From positions 188,129 through 252,128 of the forward strand of contig JAIESW010000024.1 of the NCBI GenBank assembly GCA_019745565.1: DNA of 64,000 nucleotides. The letters run 5' to 3'. This DNA comes from Burkholderiales bacterium (GTDB taxonomy: Bacteria > Pseudomonadota > Gammaproteobacteria > Burkholderiales > Ga0077523). The notes beneath the pieces were generated by a model. It searched no databases and had not been told where the DNA came from. It saw nothing but the letters and a program-made list of their open reading frames with translations. Positions 38,366 through 47,816 of this stretch are shown piece after piece; the first letter of the stretch is position 1, and each line of letters starts with the position of its first letter. A program made the position numbers and the translations under genes.

Positions 38366-38977
38366 ATGGCTCGGGATCCGTTGCAGGAGGCGTCGCCGGT
38401 CGCGCAGGCCAAGGCTGATCTGCGTGCGCGAGTGCTCGCGGTCCGCGACGGCATGGAGGCGCAGGTGCGCGCGCACGCGAGTGCCGCGATCACATCGGCG
38501 TTGTGGCAGCTGGAGGCGCTGACGGCCGCCCGTTCCGTGCTGGCTTACTCGTCGTTCGGCGCCGAACTGGATACCCGGGGCTTTCTCGACCGCGTATTCG
38601 AATCGGGACGGAATCTCGTGCTTCCGCGGGTGGACCGCGGGGCGCGGCGACTGCGCCTGTACGCCGTGGCCGACCTCGATCGCGACCTCGCATCCGGGAC
38701 CTGGGGCATCCGCGAGCCCGATCCGGATCGCTGCCGCGAGGTCACGCTGACGGACGTCGACTTCGTGCTGGTGCCGGGCGTTGCCTTCGACGCTCGTGGC
38801 GGGCGTCTGGGCTACGGTGGCGGCTTCTACGATCGACTGCTGGCCGATGCGCACCCGTCACTGCCGTGCGTCGCCGCTGCCTTCGCCATGCAGGTCGTGG
38901 ATACCGTCCCGGTGGAAGATCACGACCGGACCATGACCGCGCTCGTCACCGAGCGCGGGACCATCGCGATTCGATGA
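38366..38977 (+). CDS. 5-formyltetrahydrofolate cyclo-ligase
   Basis: Converts 5-formyl-THF to 5,10-methenyl-THF with ATP; the YgfA/FTHFS cyclo-ligase family. Its 203 residues include AKADLRARVLAVRDGM at the N-terminus, VLPRVDRGARRLRLYAV and the phosphate-binding loop GGRLGYGGGFYDRLL followed by PVEDHDRTM. It follows tolC by 73 bases. Its 3' end overlaps the converging Kdo transferase gene by 32 bases, which is unusual and excludes a separate terminator there. Confidence 0.94.
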   Translation: MARDPLQEASPVAQAKADLRARVLAVRDGMEAQVRAHASAAITSALWQLEALTAARSVLAYSSFGAELDTRGFLDRVFESGRNLVLPRVDRGARRLRLYAVADLDRDLASGTWGIREPDPDRCREVTLTDVDFVLVPGVAFDARGGRLGYGGGFYDRLLADAHPSLPCVAAAFAMQVVDTVPVEDHDRTMTALVTERGTIAIR

Positions 38978-40208
38978 GTTGCAGCGTGCGCGCGGTGGCG
39001 CCCCGATGGGCCGCCGCGAACGCCGCCGCGGCCGAACTCATCCGGTCGCGCAGCGCTGCATCGGACAACACGAGCGCGGCTTGTGCCCCCAGTTCGGCGG
39101 AATCGGCCACGCGTACCGCGGCCCCCGCTTCGACCGCCAGGTCGGTCGCCTCGCTGAAGTTGAACGTGTGCGGCCCGATCAGCACCGGCCGACCCATGGC
39201 GCAGGCCTCGATGAGGTTCTGGCCACCCAGCGGCAGCAGGCTGCCGCCGATGAAGGCGACATCGCACGCACCGTAGTAGGCGAACATCTCGCCCATGCTG
39301 TCGCCGAGCACCGCGCGGACGTCGGCCGGTACCGTGTCACCCGTGCTGCGCCGTCGCCACTTCAGGCCGCGGGCATCCAGCAGCCGGGCGACTTCGTCGA
39401 ATCGCTGCGGATGGCGCGGGACGATCACCAGCAGCACATCCGGGATGCCGATCCGCTCGAAGGCATCCAGCACGAGGGGCTCTTCGCCTTCGCGCGTGCT
39501 GGCTGCCAGCAGGATGGGCCGGGACGGCCCGAAGAGGGCGCGCAATTCGCGGCCACGCGATTCCATCTCGCTGCTCGGCGCGATGTCGAACTTGAGATTG
39601 CCGGTGATCTCGACGCCCGTGGCTCCGAGGGCGGACAGGCGGCCGGCATCGGCCTGCGTCTGGGCGGCGATGCCGCGCAGCGAGCGCAACGCTGCCCGGG
39701 TGAGGCCGGCCAGTCGACCGTAGCCCCGCGCCGAGCGCTCGGACAGGCGCGCGTTCACCAGGAACAACGGGACCTGACGCTTCGCACAGGCGTGAGCGAC
39801 GTTGAACCAGATCTCGGTCTCCATCAGCACGCCGATGCTCGGGGCGAAATGATCGAGGAACCGGTTCACCGCGAACGGCAGATCGTAGGGCAGGTAGGCG
39901 CGGGCGACGCGGTCGCCGAACAACTGCTCGCCGGTGGCACGGCCGGTGGGCGTCGTGTGGGTGAGCAGGATGCGATGGTCCGGATAGCGCTCGCTGAAGG
40001 CCTTCACCAGAGGCTCAGCGGCACGGGTCTCGCCGACGGAGACCGCGTGGATCCAGATGAGGGGGGCCGCGATCTCGAACGGATAGCGCCCGAAGCGTTC
40101 CCCGACGTGCTCTAGGTATTCCGGCTGCTTGCGCGAACGTCGCCACAGGTGCCACAGCGCCCCTGGAACGAGCAGGTACAGCGCCATCGTGTAGAGAAAG
40201 CGCCGCAC
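38946..40208 (-). CDS. waaA: 3-deoxy-D-manno-octulosonic acid (Kdo) transferase
   Basis: Membrane-anchored GT-B glycosyltransferase that adds Kdo to lipid A precursor from CMP-Kdo. The 420-residue protein starts with a hydrophobic anchor (MALYLLVPGALWHLW), then AVSVGETRAAEPLV, the catalytic region LMETEIWFN and the C-terminal GGSLLPLGGQNLIEA. The start is GTG, six bases after the heptosyltransferase stop, so the two are one unit. Whether it adds one or two Kdo residues cannot be read. Confidence 0.96.
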   Translation of the reverse strand: MRRFLYTMALYLLVPGALWHLWRRSRKQPEYLEHVGERFGRYPFEIAAPLIWIHAVSVGETRAAEPLVKAFSERYPDHRILLTHTTPTGRATGEQLFGDRVARAYLPYDLPFAVNRFLDHFAPSIGVLMETEIWFNVAHACAKRQVPLFLVNARLSERSARGYGRLAGLTRAALRSLRGIAAQTQADAGRLSALGATGVEITGNLKFDIAPSSEMESRGRELRALFGPSRPILLAASTREGEEPLVLDAFERIGIPDVLLVIVPRHPQRFDEVARLLDARGLKWRRRSTGDTVPADVRAVLGDSMGEMFAYYGACDVAFIGGSLLPLGGQNLIEACAMGRPVLIGPHTFNFSEATDLAVEAGAAVRVADSAELGAQAALVLSDAALRDRMSSAAAAFAAAHRGATARTLQLIESRWSRAR

Positions 40209-40214
40209 GGGGCC

Positions 40215-41234
40215 CTAATTGGCGACCCTGCCGATCGCTGCGAGCACCATCGCCATCGTCGGCACTTCCTTGCCGCTGCCCACGTCCGCCGCATTCGCGC
40301 CCGCGTACACACCCGTGGCGGTGGGATCGGTGGCAACGTAGATGCCGACGGTGGGCCGCCCCAATGCCGCCGCCAGATGCACGAGCCCCGTGTCGACACC
40401 CACGACGCAGCGAGCTTTGCCCAGCAGGCCGGAGAGCGTGTGCAGGCCCAGGCGCGGCGGCACGACCGCGTTCGGCACGTCCTTCGCGATGCGGATGCTG
40501 CGCGCCTCCTCTTCCGCGCTGCCCCACGGCAGGATGCATGCGATGCCGGCGCCCCCGAAATGGGCCGCGAGCTTCTTCCACTGGTGGTCCGGCCAGAGCT
40601 TGCGCTCGGCGCTGGTGCCGTGCAGGAGCACCATGAAAGACGAGGATGGCATCCAGGCGAAGCGCTGTGTCGCGTCGAGCCAGGGGCGCCGGTCCTCGGC
40701 GGGCGAATCGTCGTCCGCCTCTCCCGGAGGAAAGGCGGGCGCGTCGATGCCGTAGTCCGGCGGACCCTCCACCGCATAGCCGAGCGCCTGGGCCGCCAGC
40801 GACCGGTTGCGTTCGACCGCGTGGCGCCCCCAAGGGACCGAATACGTACGGTCATACGCCCAGCGCAGCGGTTCGCGCGAGCTGCGCCAGTCCAGCCCGT
40901 GGCGGAAGCCCGGTGCCAAGCGCCCGATCAGCGCGCTCTTGAGGAGCCCCTGCGTATCGATCACGTGGTCATACGCGCCCTCGCGAAACACACCGCGCAA
41001 ATCACCGATCTCCTGCCACGTCGAAGGTGTCCAGAGGCGTCGCCGCCACCTTCGCGGAGCGCACGCGATCACGCGCTTGAGACCGCGATGCAGCGCCGGG
41101 ATGGCGGTGAATGCTTCCTCGACGGCCCAGTCGATGGCAACGTCCGGCAGCGCGCGCCGCAGATCGCTCACCACGGGCAGGTTGTGCACTACGTCGCCGA
41201 GCGATGACGTCTTGACGAGAAGGATGGAGGGCAC
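40215..41234 (-). CDS. waaC: Lipopolysaccharide heptosyltransferase I
   Basis: GT9-family glycosyltransferase that adds the first L-glycero-D-manno-heptose to Kdo. It has 339 residues from the GTG at 41232-41234 ([20 protein letters not shown], the exact family start). Other landmarks are [24 protein letters not shown], and the nucleotide-binding [24 protein letters not shown]. The frame is open upstream to 41354, but that would overlap gmd. Divergent from gmd, co-transcribed with waaA. Confidence 0.95.
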   Translation of the reverse strand: MPSILLVKTSSLGDVVHNLPVVSDLRRALPDVAIDWAVEEAFTAIPALHRGLKRVIACAPRRWRRRLWTPSTWQEIGDLRGVFREGAYDHVIDTQGLLKSALIGRLAPGFRHGLDWRSSREPLRWAYDRTYSVPWGRHAVERNRSLAAQALGYAVEGPPDYGIDAPAFPPGEADDDSPAEDRRPWLDATQRFAWMPSSSFMVLLHGTSAERKLWPDHQWKKLAAHFGGAGIACILPWGSAEEEARSIRIAKDVPNAVVPPRLGLHTLSGLLGKARCVVGVDTGLVHLAAALGRPTVGIYVATDPTATGVYAGANAADVGSGKEVPTMAMVLAAIGRVAN

Positions 41235-41285
41235 GAGGCGCAGGGAACAGGGCCCGGCGATCGATCGAATGGCAGGAGAAGTCAT

Positions 41286-41291
41286 TATAAT
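41286..41291 (+). promoter_or_regulatory. Possible -10 box for gmd
   Basis: A perfect tataat lies 31 bases before the gmd GTG, in the short divergent space between waaC and gmd. The -35 region (around 41263-41268) is weak, so this is a tentative promoter for the polysaccharide unit. Confidence 0.4.
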
Positions 41292-41322
41292 CAGCCGTCT
41301 TCCCGAACCCCGGTTTCCCTTC

Positions 41323-42408
41323 GTGAGCAAGACAGCACTCATCACCGGCATCACCGGCCAGGACGGCGCGTACCTCGCCGAGTTTCTCCTCGCGAAGGGC
41401 TATACCGTCCACGGCATCAAGCGCCGCACCTCGCTCTTCAACACCGACCGGATCGACCATCTGTATCAGGATCCGCACGTCGACAATCGCCGCTTCATCC
41501 TGCACTACGGCGACATGACGGATTCGTCGAGCCTGGTGCGGATCATCCAGCAGGTGCAGCCCGACGAGATCTACAACCTCGCAGCGCAGAGCCACGTGGC
41601 GGTGTCGTTCGAAGAACCCGAGTACACGGCCAACTCCGATGCGCTCGGCACGCTGCGGGTGCTGGAGGCGATCCGCATCCTCGGCCTCGAGCGCAAGACG
41701 CGCTTCTATCAGGCTTCGACGTCCGAACTCTACGGTCTCGTGCAGGAGATCCCGCAGAAGGAGACGACGCCGTTCTACCCGCGGTCTCCCTATGCCGTGG
41801 CCAAGCTGTACGGGTACTGGATCACGGTCAACTACCGCGAAGCCTACGGGATGTACGCGTGCAACGGCATCCTGTTCAACCATGAGTCCCCGATCCGTGG
41901 CGAGACCTTCGTCACCCGCAAGATCACCCGCGCCATGGCGCGCATCAAGCTGGGCCTGCAGGACGCGCTCTACCTGGGCAACCTGGATTCCAAGCGCGAC
42001 TGGGGCCACGCGCGCGATTACGTCGAGGCGATGTGGCTCATCCTGCAGCAGAAGGTGGCGGAGGACTTCGTCATCGCCACCGGCGAGCAGCACAGCGTTC
42101 GCGACTTCGTCGACGCTGCCGCGGCCGAGCTCGGCATGCGCATCCAGTGGCGCGGTAAGGGCGTGGAGGAGAAGGGCTACGCAGAGAACGGCAAGTGCGT
42201 CGTGGCGGTGGATCCGCGGTACTTCCGGCCGGCCGAGGTGGAAACGCTGCTCGGCGACCCGACCAAGTCGCGTACGAAGCTCGGTTGGAAGCCGAAGGTT
42301 ACTTTCCGCGAGCTGGTCGCCGAGATGGTGCGTGAGGACCTCAAGGCGGCGGAACGCGACGAACTCGTGAAGAAGCACGGGTTTGCGGCGTACGACTACC
42401 ACGAGTGA
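41323..42408 (+). CDS. gmd: GDP-mannose 4,6-dehydratase
   Basis: Converts GDP-mannose to GDP-4-keto-6-deoxymannose. It has 361 residues. NAD(P) motif GITGQDG at residues 9-15, SQAS-type catalytic [22 protein letters not shown] (Tyr-x3-Lys) and the family-specific [18 protein letters not shown]. The GTG start gives MSKTALITG. It overlaps fcl by GTGA; together they give GDP-L-fucose or a relative. It opens the left end of the O-antigen locus, divergent from the core LPS genes. Confidence 0.97.
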   Translation: MSKTALITGITGQDGAYLAEFLLAKGYTVHGIKRRTSLFNTDRIDHLYQDPHVDNRRFILHYGDMTDSSSLVRIIQQVQPDEIYNLAAQSHVAVSFEEPEYTANSDALGTLRVLEAIRILGLERKTRFYQASTSELYGLVQEIPQKETTPFYPRSPYAVAKLYGYWITVNYREAYGMYACNGILFNHESPIRGETFVTRKITRAMARIKLGLQDALYLGNLDSKRDWGHARDYVEAMWLILQQKVAEDFVIATGEQHSVRDFVDAAAAELGMRIQWRGKGVEEKGYAENGKCVVAVDPRYFRPAEVETLLGDPTKSRTKLGWKPKVTFRELVAEMVREDLKAAERDELVKKHGFAAYDYHE

Positions 42409-43382
42409 GCATGGAGCCGCAGAGCAGGGTCTACGTGGCCGGACATCGCGGGCTGGTGGGGTCTGCACTCGTCCGGCGCCTGGAAGCGGCGGGCCATCGG
42501 AGCATCCTCAAGCGGACCCACGCCGAACTGGAGCTCGGCGATGCCGCGGCTGTGCGCCGCTTCTTCGAAACCGAGAAGCCCGAATACGTGTTCCTGGCGG
42601 CAGCCAAGGTGGGCGGCATCCTGGCCAACAACACCTACCCGGCGCAGTTCATCGCCGAGAATCTTGCGATCCAGACCAACGTCATCCACGAGGCCTACCG
42701 GGCCGGCGTGAAGCGTCTGCTGTTCCTCGGCTCTTCCTGCATCTACCCGCGCGATTGCCCGCAGCCGATCAAGGAGGAATACCTTCTGACCGGGCCGCTC
42801 GAGGCCACCAACCGGCCCTATGCGATCGCCAAGATCGCCGGCATCGAGATGTGCTGGTCGTACAACCGGCAGTACGGGACGCGCTACCTGTCCGTGATGC
42901 CCACAAATCTCTACGGGCCGGGCGACAATTACGATCTACAGACTTCGCACGTGCTGCCGGCGCTGATCCGCAAGATGCATGAGGCGAAGGAGCGGGGCGA
43001 GCGCGAAGTCGTGGTGTGGGGCACGGGAACACCGCGGCGCGAGTTTCTGTATAGCGACGACATGGCTGATGCGTGCGTCATGCTGATGAACCTTCCCGAC
43101 GAGCGCTTCGACTTCATTCTTGCCCAATACCAGCCGCCGCTTATCAATGTGGGATGCGGGGAGGATGTGACTATTCGGGAGTTGGCGGAAACGGTGGCGA
43201 AGGTCGTAGGTTTCCAGGGTAAGCTCGTGTTCGATACGACCAAGCCTGATGGAACGATGCGAAAACTCTTGGACGCAGGCCGATTGCAGGAGCTCGGGTG
43301 GAAGCAACGGGTGTCGCTACATGCGGGAATTGTGTCGGCTTACTCTGCGTTCGTCAGCGATCAGTATGCCGAACTCGACTGA
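42405..43382 (+). CDS. fcl: GDP-L-fucose synthase
   Basis: Epimerase/reductase that turns the gmd product into GDP-L-fucose; 325 residues. Visible are [10 protein letters not shown] (NADP site), [24 protein letters not shown], the YAIAKIAG catalytic Tyr-Lys pair and [13 protein letters not shown]. The GTG start overlaps the gmd stop; an ATG two codons later is equally possible. Composition becomes less GC-rich in its last 250 bases, near the join to the next cassette. Confidence 0.96.
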   Translation: MSMEPQSRVYVAGHRGLVGSALVRRLEAAGHRSILKRTHAELELGDAAAVRRFFETEKPEYVFLAAAKVGGILANNTYPAQFIAENLAIQTNVIHEAYRAGVKRLLFLGSSCIYPRDCPQPIKEEYLLTGPLEATNRPYAIAKIAGIEMCWSYNRQYGTRYLSVMPTNLYGPGDNYDLQTSHVLPALIRKMHEAKERGEREVVVWGTGTPRREFLYSDDMADACVMLMNLPDERFDFILAQYQPPLINVGCGEDVTIRELAETVAKVVGFQGKLVFDTTKPDGTMRKLLDAGRLQELGWKQRVSLHAGIVSAYSAFVSDQYAELD

Positions 43383-43526
43383 ATATTCGTCGATACGCGT
43401 GACATCGAATTACCGGGCCACTCACGCGGCGATGTCAAAAATCAAGATTGCGCTAGCGATGCTGGCGGCTGGTCGCCGCCGACGTGTTGTGTGCCAACCG
43501 TTTCTGGTCAGTGAGGAAAGTCTCTC

Positions 43527-44465
43527 GTGAAAATACTCGTTACAGGCGGATGCGGTTACAAGGGCAGCGTACTCGTCCCGAAACTGCTCGAGAAAGGGCA
43601 CCACGTCGTCGCGGTAGACACGATGTGGTTTGGCAACTTTCTGCGACCACACCCCAATCTCACCGTGATAGGCGGAGATGTACGGAACCCGGAGGAGGTG
43701 CCGCTCGATGGGATCGACGTCATCGTTCACCTGTCGTCCGTGGCCAACGATCCGTGTGGCGATCTCGATCCCAAGTTGACGTGGGAGGTGAGTGCGTTAG
43801 CAACGATGCAACTGGCCGACCACGCGGCGCGGCGCGGCATCAAGCAATTCATCTACGCCTCGTCCGGCAGCGTGTATGGCGTCAAGGAAGAGGATCAGGT
43901 CACCGAAGATCTGGATCTGACGCCAATCTCCGAGTACAACAAAACCAAGATGGTGGCCGAACGAGTGCTGCTAAGCTACTCGGACAAGATGTCGGTCCAG
44001 ATCGTACGGCCTGCCACCGTCTGCGGCTATTCACCGCGCATGAGACTAGATGTCTCGGTGAACATGCTGACCATGCAGGCGTTGACCAAAGGGGTGATCA
44101 CGGTCTTCGGCGGCGACCAGACACGACCCAATATCCACATGGACGACATTACCGATGTCTACCTGCACTTCCTCGACAATCCGCGGTTCACAGGAATCTA
44201 CAACGCGGGCTTCGAGAACATCTCCATTCTCGACATCGCGAAGCGTGTCACCAAGTACGTACCGGCCGAGATCAAGGTGACTGCATCAAACGACCCACGC
44301 TCCTACCGGGTGAATTCGGACAAGCTGCTTGCCACAGGGTTCAAGCCGAAAAAGACGGTCGAAGACGCTATCCGCGAGATAGTGGACAGGTATCGAGCTG
44401 GCGACATCAAGGACGACGAGCGTTTCTACAACTTGAAATGGATGCAGAAAGAGGTCGTTCGGTGA
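43527..44465 (+). CDS. NAD-dependent sugar-nucleotide epimerase/dehydratase
   Basis: Extended SDR protein, 312 residues. It starts MKILVTGGCGYKGSVLVPKLL (Rossmann motif GxxGxxG), and has catalytic SSGSVYG and YNKTK (Tyr-x3-Lys). It resembles UDP-glucose 4-epimerase-like proteins, but the substrate is unknown. The GTG start has gagga upstream. It opens a nine-gene cassette in which successive genes overlap or nearly abut; it overlaps the SIS gene by GTGA, implying a coupled step on the same or a related sugar. Confidence 0.9.
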   Translation: MKILVTGGCGYKGSVLVPKLLEKGHHVVAVDTMWFGNFLRPHPNLTVIGGDVRNPEEVPLDGIDVIVHLSSVANDPCGDLDPKLTWEVSALATMQLADHAARRGIKQFIYASSGSVYGVKEEDQVTEDLDLTPISEYNKTKMVAERVLLSYSDKMSVQIVRPATVCGYSPRMRLDVSVNMLTMQALTKGVITVFGGDQTRPNIHMDDITDVYLHFLDNPRFTGIYNAGFENISILDIAKRVTKYVPAEIKVTASNDPRSYRVNSDKLLATGFKPKKTVEDAIREIVDRYRAGDIKDDERFYNLKWMQKEVVR

Positions 44466-45043
44466 CTGCAGCGAATCGGTTCTCCGACTACTCGCAGCGT
44501 TTGCAGGCCGTTCTTGCCGCCTCCGACTGGTCCGGTGTGGCGCAGCTCGCCGAAGATCTACTGGATTGCTGGAAGACTCGTCGACAGGTCTTCCTTTGCG
44601 GCAACGGCGGCAGCGCCGGCAACGCGGTGCATCTCGCAAATGATTTTCTGTACGGGATCTCGAAACAGAAGGGGTCGGCACTGCGGGTGACCGCGCTCCC
44701 CGCCAACGGGGCGGTGATGACCTGCTTGGCGAACGACGAGGGCTACGACAGCATCTTCTCGCTTCAACTCGCCGTGCTGGCCAACCCGGGCGACGTCTTG
44801 ATCGCATTGTCGGGCAGCGGCAATTCGCCCAACATCGTCAAGGTGCTCGAGCAGGCCCGGGAGATGGGTGTGCGTTCGTATGCGATCCTCGGATACTCCG
44901 GCGGCAAGGCGAAGGAGCTTGCGAACGTGCCGCTGCACTTCGCTGTGGATGACATGCAGATCTCAGAGGACTTGCAACTGATCGTCGGGCACATGGTCAT
45001 GCAGTGGCTGTACGAGCGCCGGGAGCAGGCGGGACGGCCGTGA
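44462..45043 (+). CDS. SIS-domain sugar-phosphate isomerase (GmhA-like)
   Basis: A 193-residue SIS-fold protein. FLCGNGGSAGNAVHLANDF and ALSGSGNSPNIVKVLEQA are the phosphate-sugar binding loops of the phosphoheptose isomerase (GmhA) family; in GmhA this enzyme turns sedoheptulose 7-phosphate into heptose 7-phosphate. The start is GTG within the epimerase stop overlap. The adjacent split transketolase, which can make sedoheptulose 7-phosphate, fits a heptose-like role, but no heptose kinase of the GHMP type and no nucleotidyltransferase is seen in this cassette. Confidence 0.88.
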   Translation: MTAANRFSDYSQRLQAVLAASDWSGVAQLAEDLLDCWKTRRQVFLCGNGGSAGNAVHLANDFLYGISKQKGSALRVTALPANGAVMTCLANDEGYDSIFSLQLAVLANPGDVLIALSGSGNSPNIVKVLEQAREMGVRSYAILGYSGGKAKELANVPLHFAVDDMQISEDLQLIVGHMVMQWLYERREQAGRP

Positions 45044-46038
45044 GCATGCGATCGAAGGTACTCGTCATCGGCAGCAACTCCTTTTCCGGGGCCAGCTTCG
45101 TCCACTACCTGCTCGAGCAGGGCGAAGCGGTCATCGGGACAAGTCGATCGCCAGAGCCTCATCGCGCCTTCCTGCCCTATCGCTGGCATGACAAGGCCGA
45201 CCGCTTCACCTTTTACAACTACGACCTGAACCGCGATCTGGACGAGATCATGGCGCTGGTCCGGAAGGAGCGACCGGCGGTCGTGGTGAACTTCGCCGCG
45301 CAGAGCATGGTGGCGGAGAGCTGGAAGAACCCGGATCATTGGTTCATGACGAACGTCGTCTCGACCGTGCGGCTGCACGAACGGCTTCGGCACTGCGATT
45401 TCCTGGAGAAATACGTACACGTGACCACGCCGGAGGTCTATGGCAGCACGAGCGGCTTCATCAAGGAAGATACGGTTTTCAACCCGAGCACGCCTTACGC
45501 AGTGTCGCGCGCTGCGGCTGATATGAGCTTGAGGACATTTTTCGATGCCTACAAGTTTCCCGTGGTGTTCACCCGCGCGGCCAACGTGTATGGGCCGGGG
45601 CAGCAGCTGTATCGGATCATTCCGCGCACCATTCTGTTCATCCTGCTCGGTCGGAAGCTGCAGCTGCATGGAGGTGGTCATTCCCGGCGATCCTTCATTC
45701 ACATGAACGACGTGTCCAACGCGACCTGGCGTGTCGCGCTCGAAGGAGAAGCCGGCAACACGTACCACATTTCCACCGACGAGATCGTCACTGTCCGCGA
45801 GCTGGTGGAACGCATCTGCGCGAAACTCGGCGCGGATTTCACCACCTGCGTGGAAGTGGTCGGTGAACGCCTGGGCAAGGATGCCGCCTACATGCTAGAC
45901 AGCAGCAAGCTGCGTCAAGCCCTGGGGTGGCGCGACGAAGTCCCGTTGGAGCAGGGGTTGGACGACTGCATTGCCTGGGTCAAGACGAATCTGGAAAGTC
46001 TGAAAACCGGCCCTTTCGACTACTTACACAAACCCTGA
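45040..46038 (+). CDS. SDR-family sugar-nucleotide dehydratase/epimerase
   Basis: Extended SDR of 332 residues resembling dTDP-glucose/GDP-mannose 4,6-dehydratases: VLVIGSNSFSGASFVHYLL (Rossmann), VVNFAAQSMVAESW, TTPEVYGST (Thr-x-Glu, dehydratase type) and ANVYGPGQQLYRIIPR. The catalytic pair reads YAVSR, with Arg where Lys is normal. The Rossmann glycine pattern is also atypical (GSNSFSG). The GTG overlaps the SIS stop; an ATG two codons later is possible. The substrate may be the NDP form of the cassette's sugar. Confidence 0.88.
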   Translation: MSMRSKVLVIGSNSFSGASFVHYLLEQGEAVIGTSRSPEPHRAFLPYRWHDKADRFTFYNYDLNRDLDEIMALVRKERPAVVVNFAAQSMVAESWKNPDHWFMTNVVSTVRLHERLRHCDFLEKYVHVTTPEVYGSTSGFIKEDTVFNPSTPYAVSRAAADMSLRTFFDAYKFPVVFTRAANVYGPGQQLYRIIPRTILFILLGRKLQLHGGGHSRRSFIHMNDVSNATWRVALEGEAGNTYHISTDEIVTVRELVERICAKLGADFTTCVEVVGERLGKDAAYMLDSSKLRQALGWRDEVPLEQGLDDCIAWVKTNLESLKTGPFDYLHKP

Positions 46039-46065
46039 ACCCGGTTCCGATCGCAGGCATCCAGA

Positions 46066-46887
46066 GTGAACATAGACGAACTGCAAAGCCTCGCCCGCAC
46101 GGTCCGCGCACGAGTGATTTCCACTTCGAGCCGGACGCAAACGCCGCACCTGGGTTCCTGCCTGTCGTGCGTGGACATCCTCGTGGCTGCCTATTTCCAC
46201 GGCTTGCACCTGGAGCCGAAGAAGCCACGCGACGCGGACCGTGACCGCTTCATCCTGAGCAAGGGGCACGGCGCGCCGGCCTTGTTTCAGGTGCTCGCGA
46301 TGCGGGGCTTCTATCCCGAGTCCCTGCTGGACTCCTACGGCGAGGACGGTGGTCTGTTTGCGGAGCATCCTCCCGCACCGAAGCATCTCCCGGGAATCGA
46401 AGCGGCGACGGGCTCGCTGGGGCACGGCCTGCCGATGGGATTGGGGATGGCGCTGGCGGCACGTATTCAGAAGCGCGACTACCGGGTGATTGCGCTCCTG
46501 AGCGATGGGGAATGCAACGAGGGTTCCGTGTGGGAAGCGGCGATGATGGCGGGCGCACAGAAGATCGGAAATCTGATGGTCGTCGTGGACTTCAACAAGT
46601 GGCAAGCGACGGGCCGCAGCGAAGATATCCTCGCGCTCAGCCCGCTTGCAGACAAATGGCGCGCGTTCGGTTGGGATGCGACCGAGATCGACGGCCATGA
46701 CATGCGGGCACTGATGGAGATCATGTCTCGCCCGCTTCGGAACAGGGACAAACCGCTGGCCTTCATCGCGCACACCGTGAAGGGCAAGGGTGTGTCGTTC
46801 ATGGAGGACGACAACAACTGGCACTACCGAATCCCGAATGACGAGGAAGTATTGCGGGCGCATCGGGAATTGGGGGTAACGCCATGA
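46066..46887 (+). CDS. Transketolase, N-terminal (ThDP-binding) subunit
   Basis: A 273-residue protein equal to the N-terminal third of transketolase. It has the KGHG segment, GIEAATGSLGHGLPMGLGMALA, and the ThDP/Mg motif SDGECNEGSVWEA...VVDFNKWQ (Gly-Asp-Gly replaced by Ser-Asp-Gly). The GTG start follows the SDR gene after 27 bases; the stop overlaps the C-terminal subunit gene by ATGA. Split transketolases occur in archaea and in bacterial secondary-metabolite or polysaccharide clusters. It would move a two-carbon ketol unit onto or off a sugar of the cassette; this is not the housekeeping enzyme, which is one chain in most bacteria. Confidence 0.93.
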   Translation: MNIDELQSLARTVRARVISTSSRTQTPHLGSCLSCVDILVAAYFHGLHLEPKKPRDADRDRFILSKGHGAPALFQVLAMRGFYPESLLDSYGEDGGLFAEHPPAPKHLPGIEAATGSLGHGLPMGLGMALAARIQKRDYRVIALLSDGECNEGSVWEAAMMAGAQKIGNLMVVVDFNKWQATGRSEDILALSPLADKWRAFGWDATEIDGHDMRALMEIMSRPLRNRDKPLAFIAHTVKGKGVSFMEDDNNWHYRIPNDEEVLRAHRELGVTP

Positions 46888-47816
46888 GAAACGCGTTTGC
46901 CGACGAGATCACCAAGCTTGGAATGGCCGACCCGCGCGTGGTTTTGCTTTCGGGCGACATCGGCAACAAGTTGTTCGACAAGTTCAAACAGCACAACGAA
47001 GAGCGCTTCTTCAATTGTGGCGTGGCCGAAGCCAACATGATGGGTGTGGCTGCCGGCATGGCGTTGTCCGGTCAGCGCCCGGTCATCTACACCATCACCC
47101 CTTTCACCACCACGCGTTGCTACGAGCAGATCCGAGTGGACGCGTGTTACCACAATGCGCCGGTGATCATAGTCGGCACCGGATCAGGTTTGTCTTACGC
47201 CGAGCTGGGGCCAACCCACCACTCGTGCGAAGACCTGGCGATCATGCGCGTGCTACCGAACCTCACCGTCCTGGCCCCGGCGGATGAGGTGGAGCTGCGT
47301 CTGTGTCTGCGGGCAGCCCTGGAGCTGGACGGTCCTACCTACATGCGTATCGGCAAGAAGGGTGAACCGGTCAACCACAGCACACCTCCGGCGTTCGCGA
47401 TCGGTCGCGCAATTACCGTCCGCGACGGTACCGACGCATGCCTCATCAGCACCGGTACCGTGCTTGCCGTCGCCACCGGAGCCGCCGACATCCTCGCCGC
47501 CCAGGGTATTCGTGCCAGGGTGGAGAGCTTCCACACCGTGAAGCCGTTGGACCAGGACACGTTGAGCGAAGTATTCGAGCGGTTCGCCGTGGTTGGCGTG
47601 GTGGAGGAGCACAGCCGCATCGGTGGACTCGGCGGTGCCGTCGCCGAATGGCTCGCGGCTCGTGGTGGAGCCCGCGGCCGGCTGGTCAGCTTCGGGACTT
47701 CGGACGAATTCATGCCGGAGATCGGTTCCCAGCACTATGCGCGGGCCCGCTATGGCCTCACCGCGAAGAACATCGCCGGGAAGTTGGCCGACGTACTCCA
47801 TCACTCGGGCTTATGA
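46884..47816 (+). CDS. Transketolase, C-terminal (pyrimidine-binding) subunit
   Basis: A 310-residue partner of the preceding gene, with the Pyr domain holding the catalytic Glu in FFNCGVAEANMMGVAAGMAL, the YTITPFTTTRCYEQIR segment, and a C-terminal transketolase_C domain (LISTGTVLAVATGAADIL...VKPLDQDTL). Both halves together match a complete enzyme. It overlaps the HAD gene by ATGA. The complete overlap chain makes equal expression with the isomerase and SDR genes likely. Confidence 0.93.
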   Translation: MRNAFADEITKLGMADPRVVLLSGDIGNKLFDKFKQHNEERFFNCGVAEANMMGVAAGMALSGQRPVIYTITPFTTTRCYEQIRVDACYHNAPVIIVGTGSGLSYAELGPTHHSCEDLAIMRVLPNLTVLAPADEVELRLCLRAALELDGPTYMRIGKKGEPVNHSTPPAFAIGRAITVRDGTDACLISTGTVLAVATGAADILAAQGIRARVESFHTVKPLDQDTLSEVFERFAVVGVVEEHSRIGGLGGAVAEWLAARGGARGRLVSFGTSDEFMPEIGSQHYARARYGLTAKNIAGKLADVLHHSGL

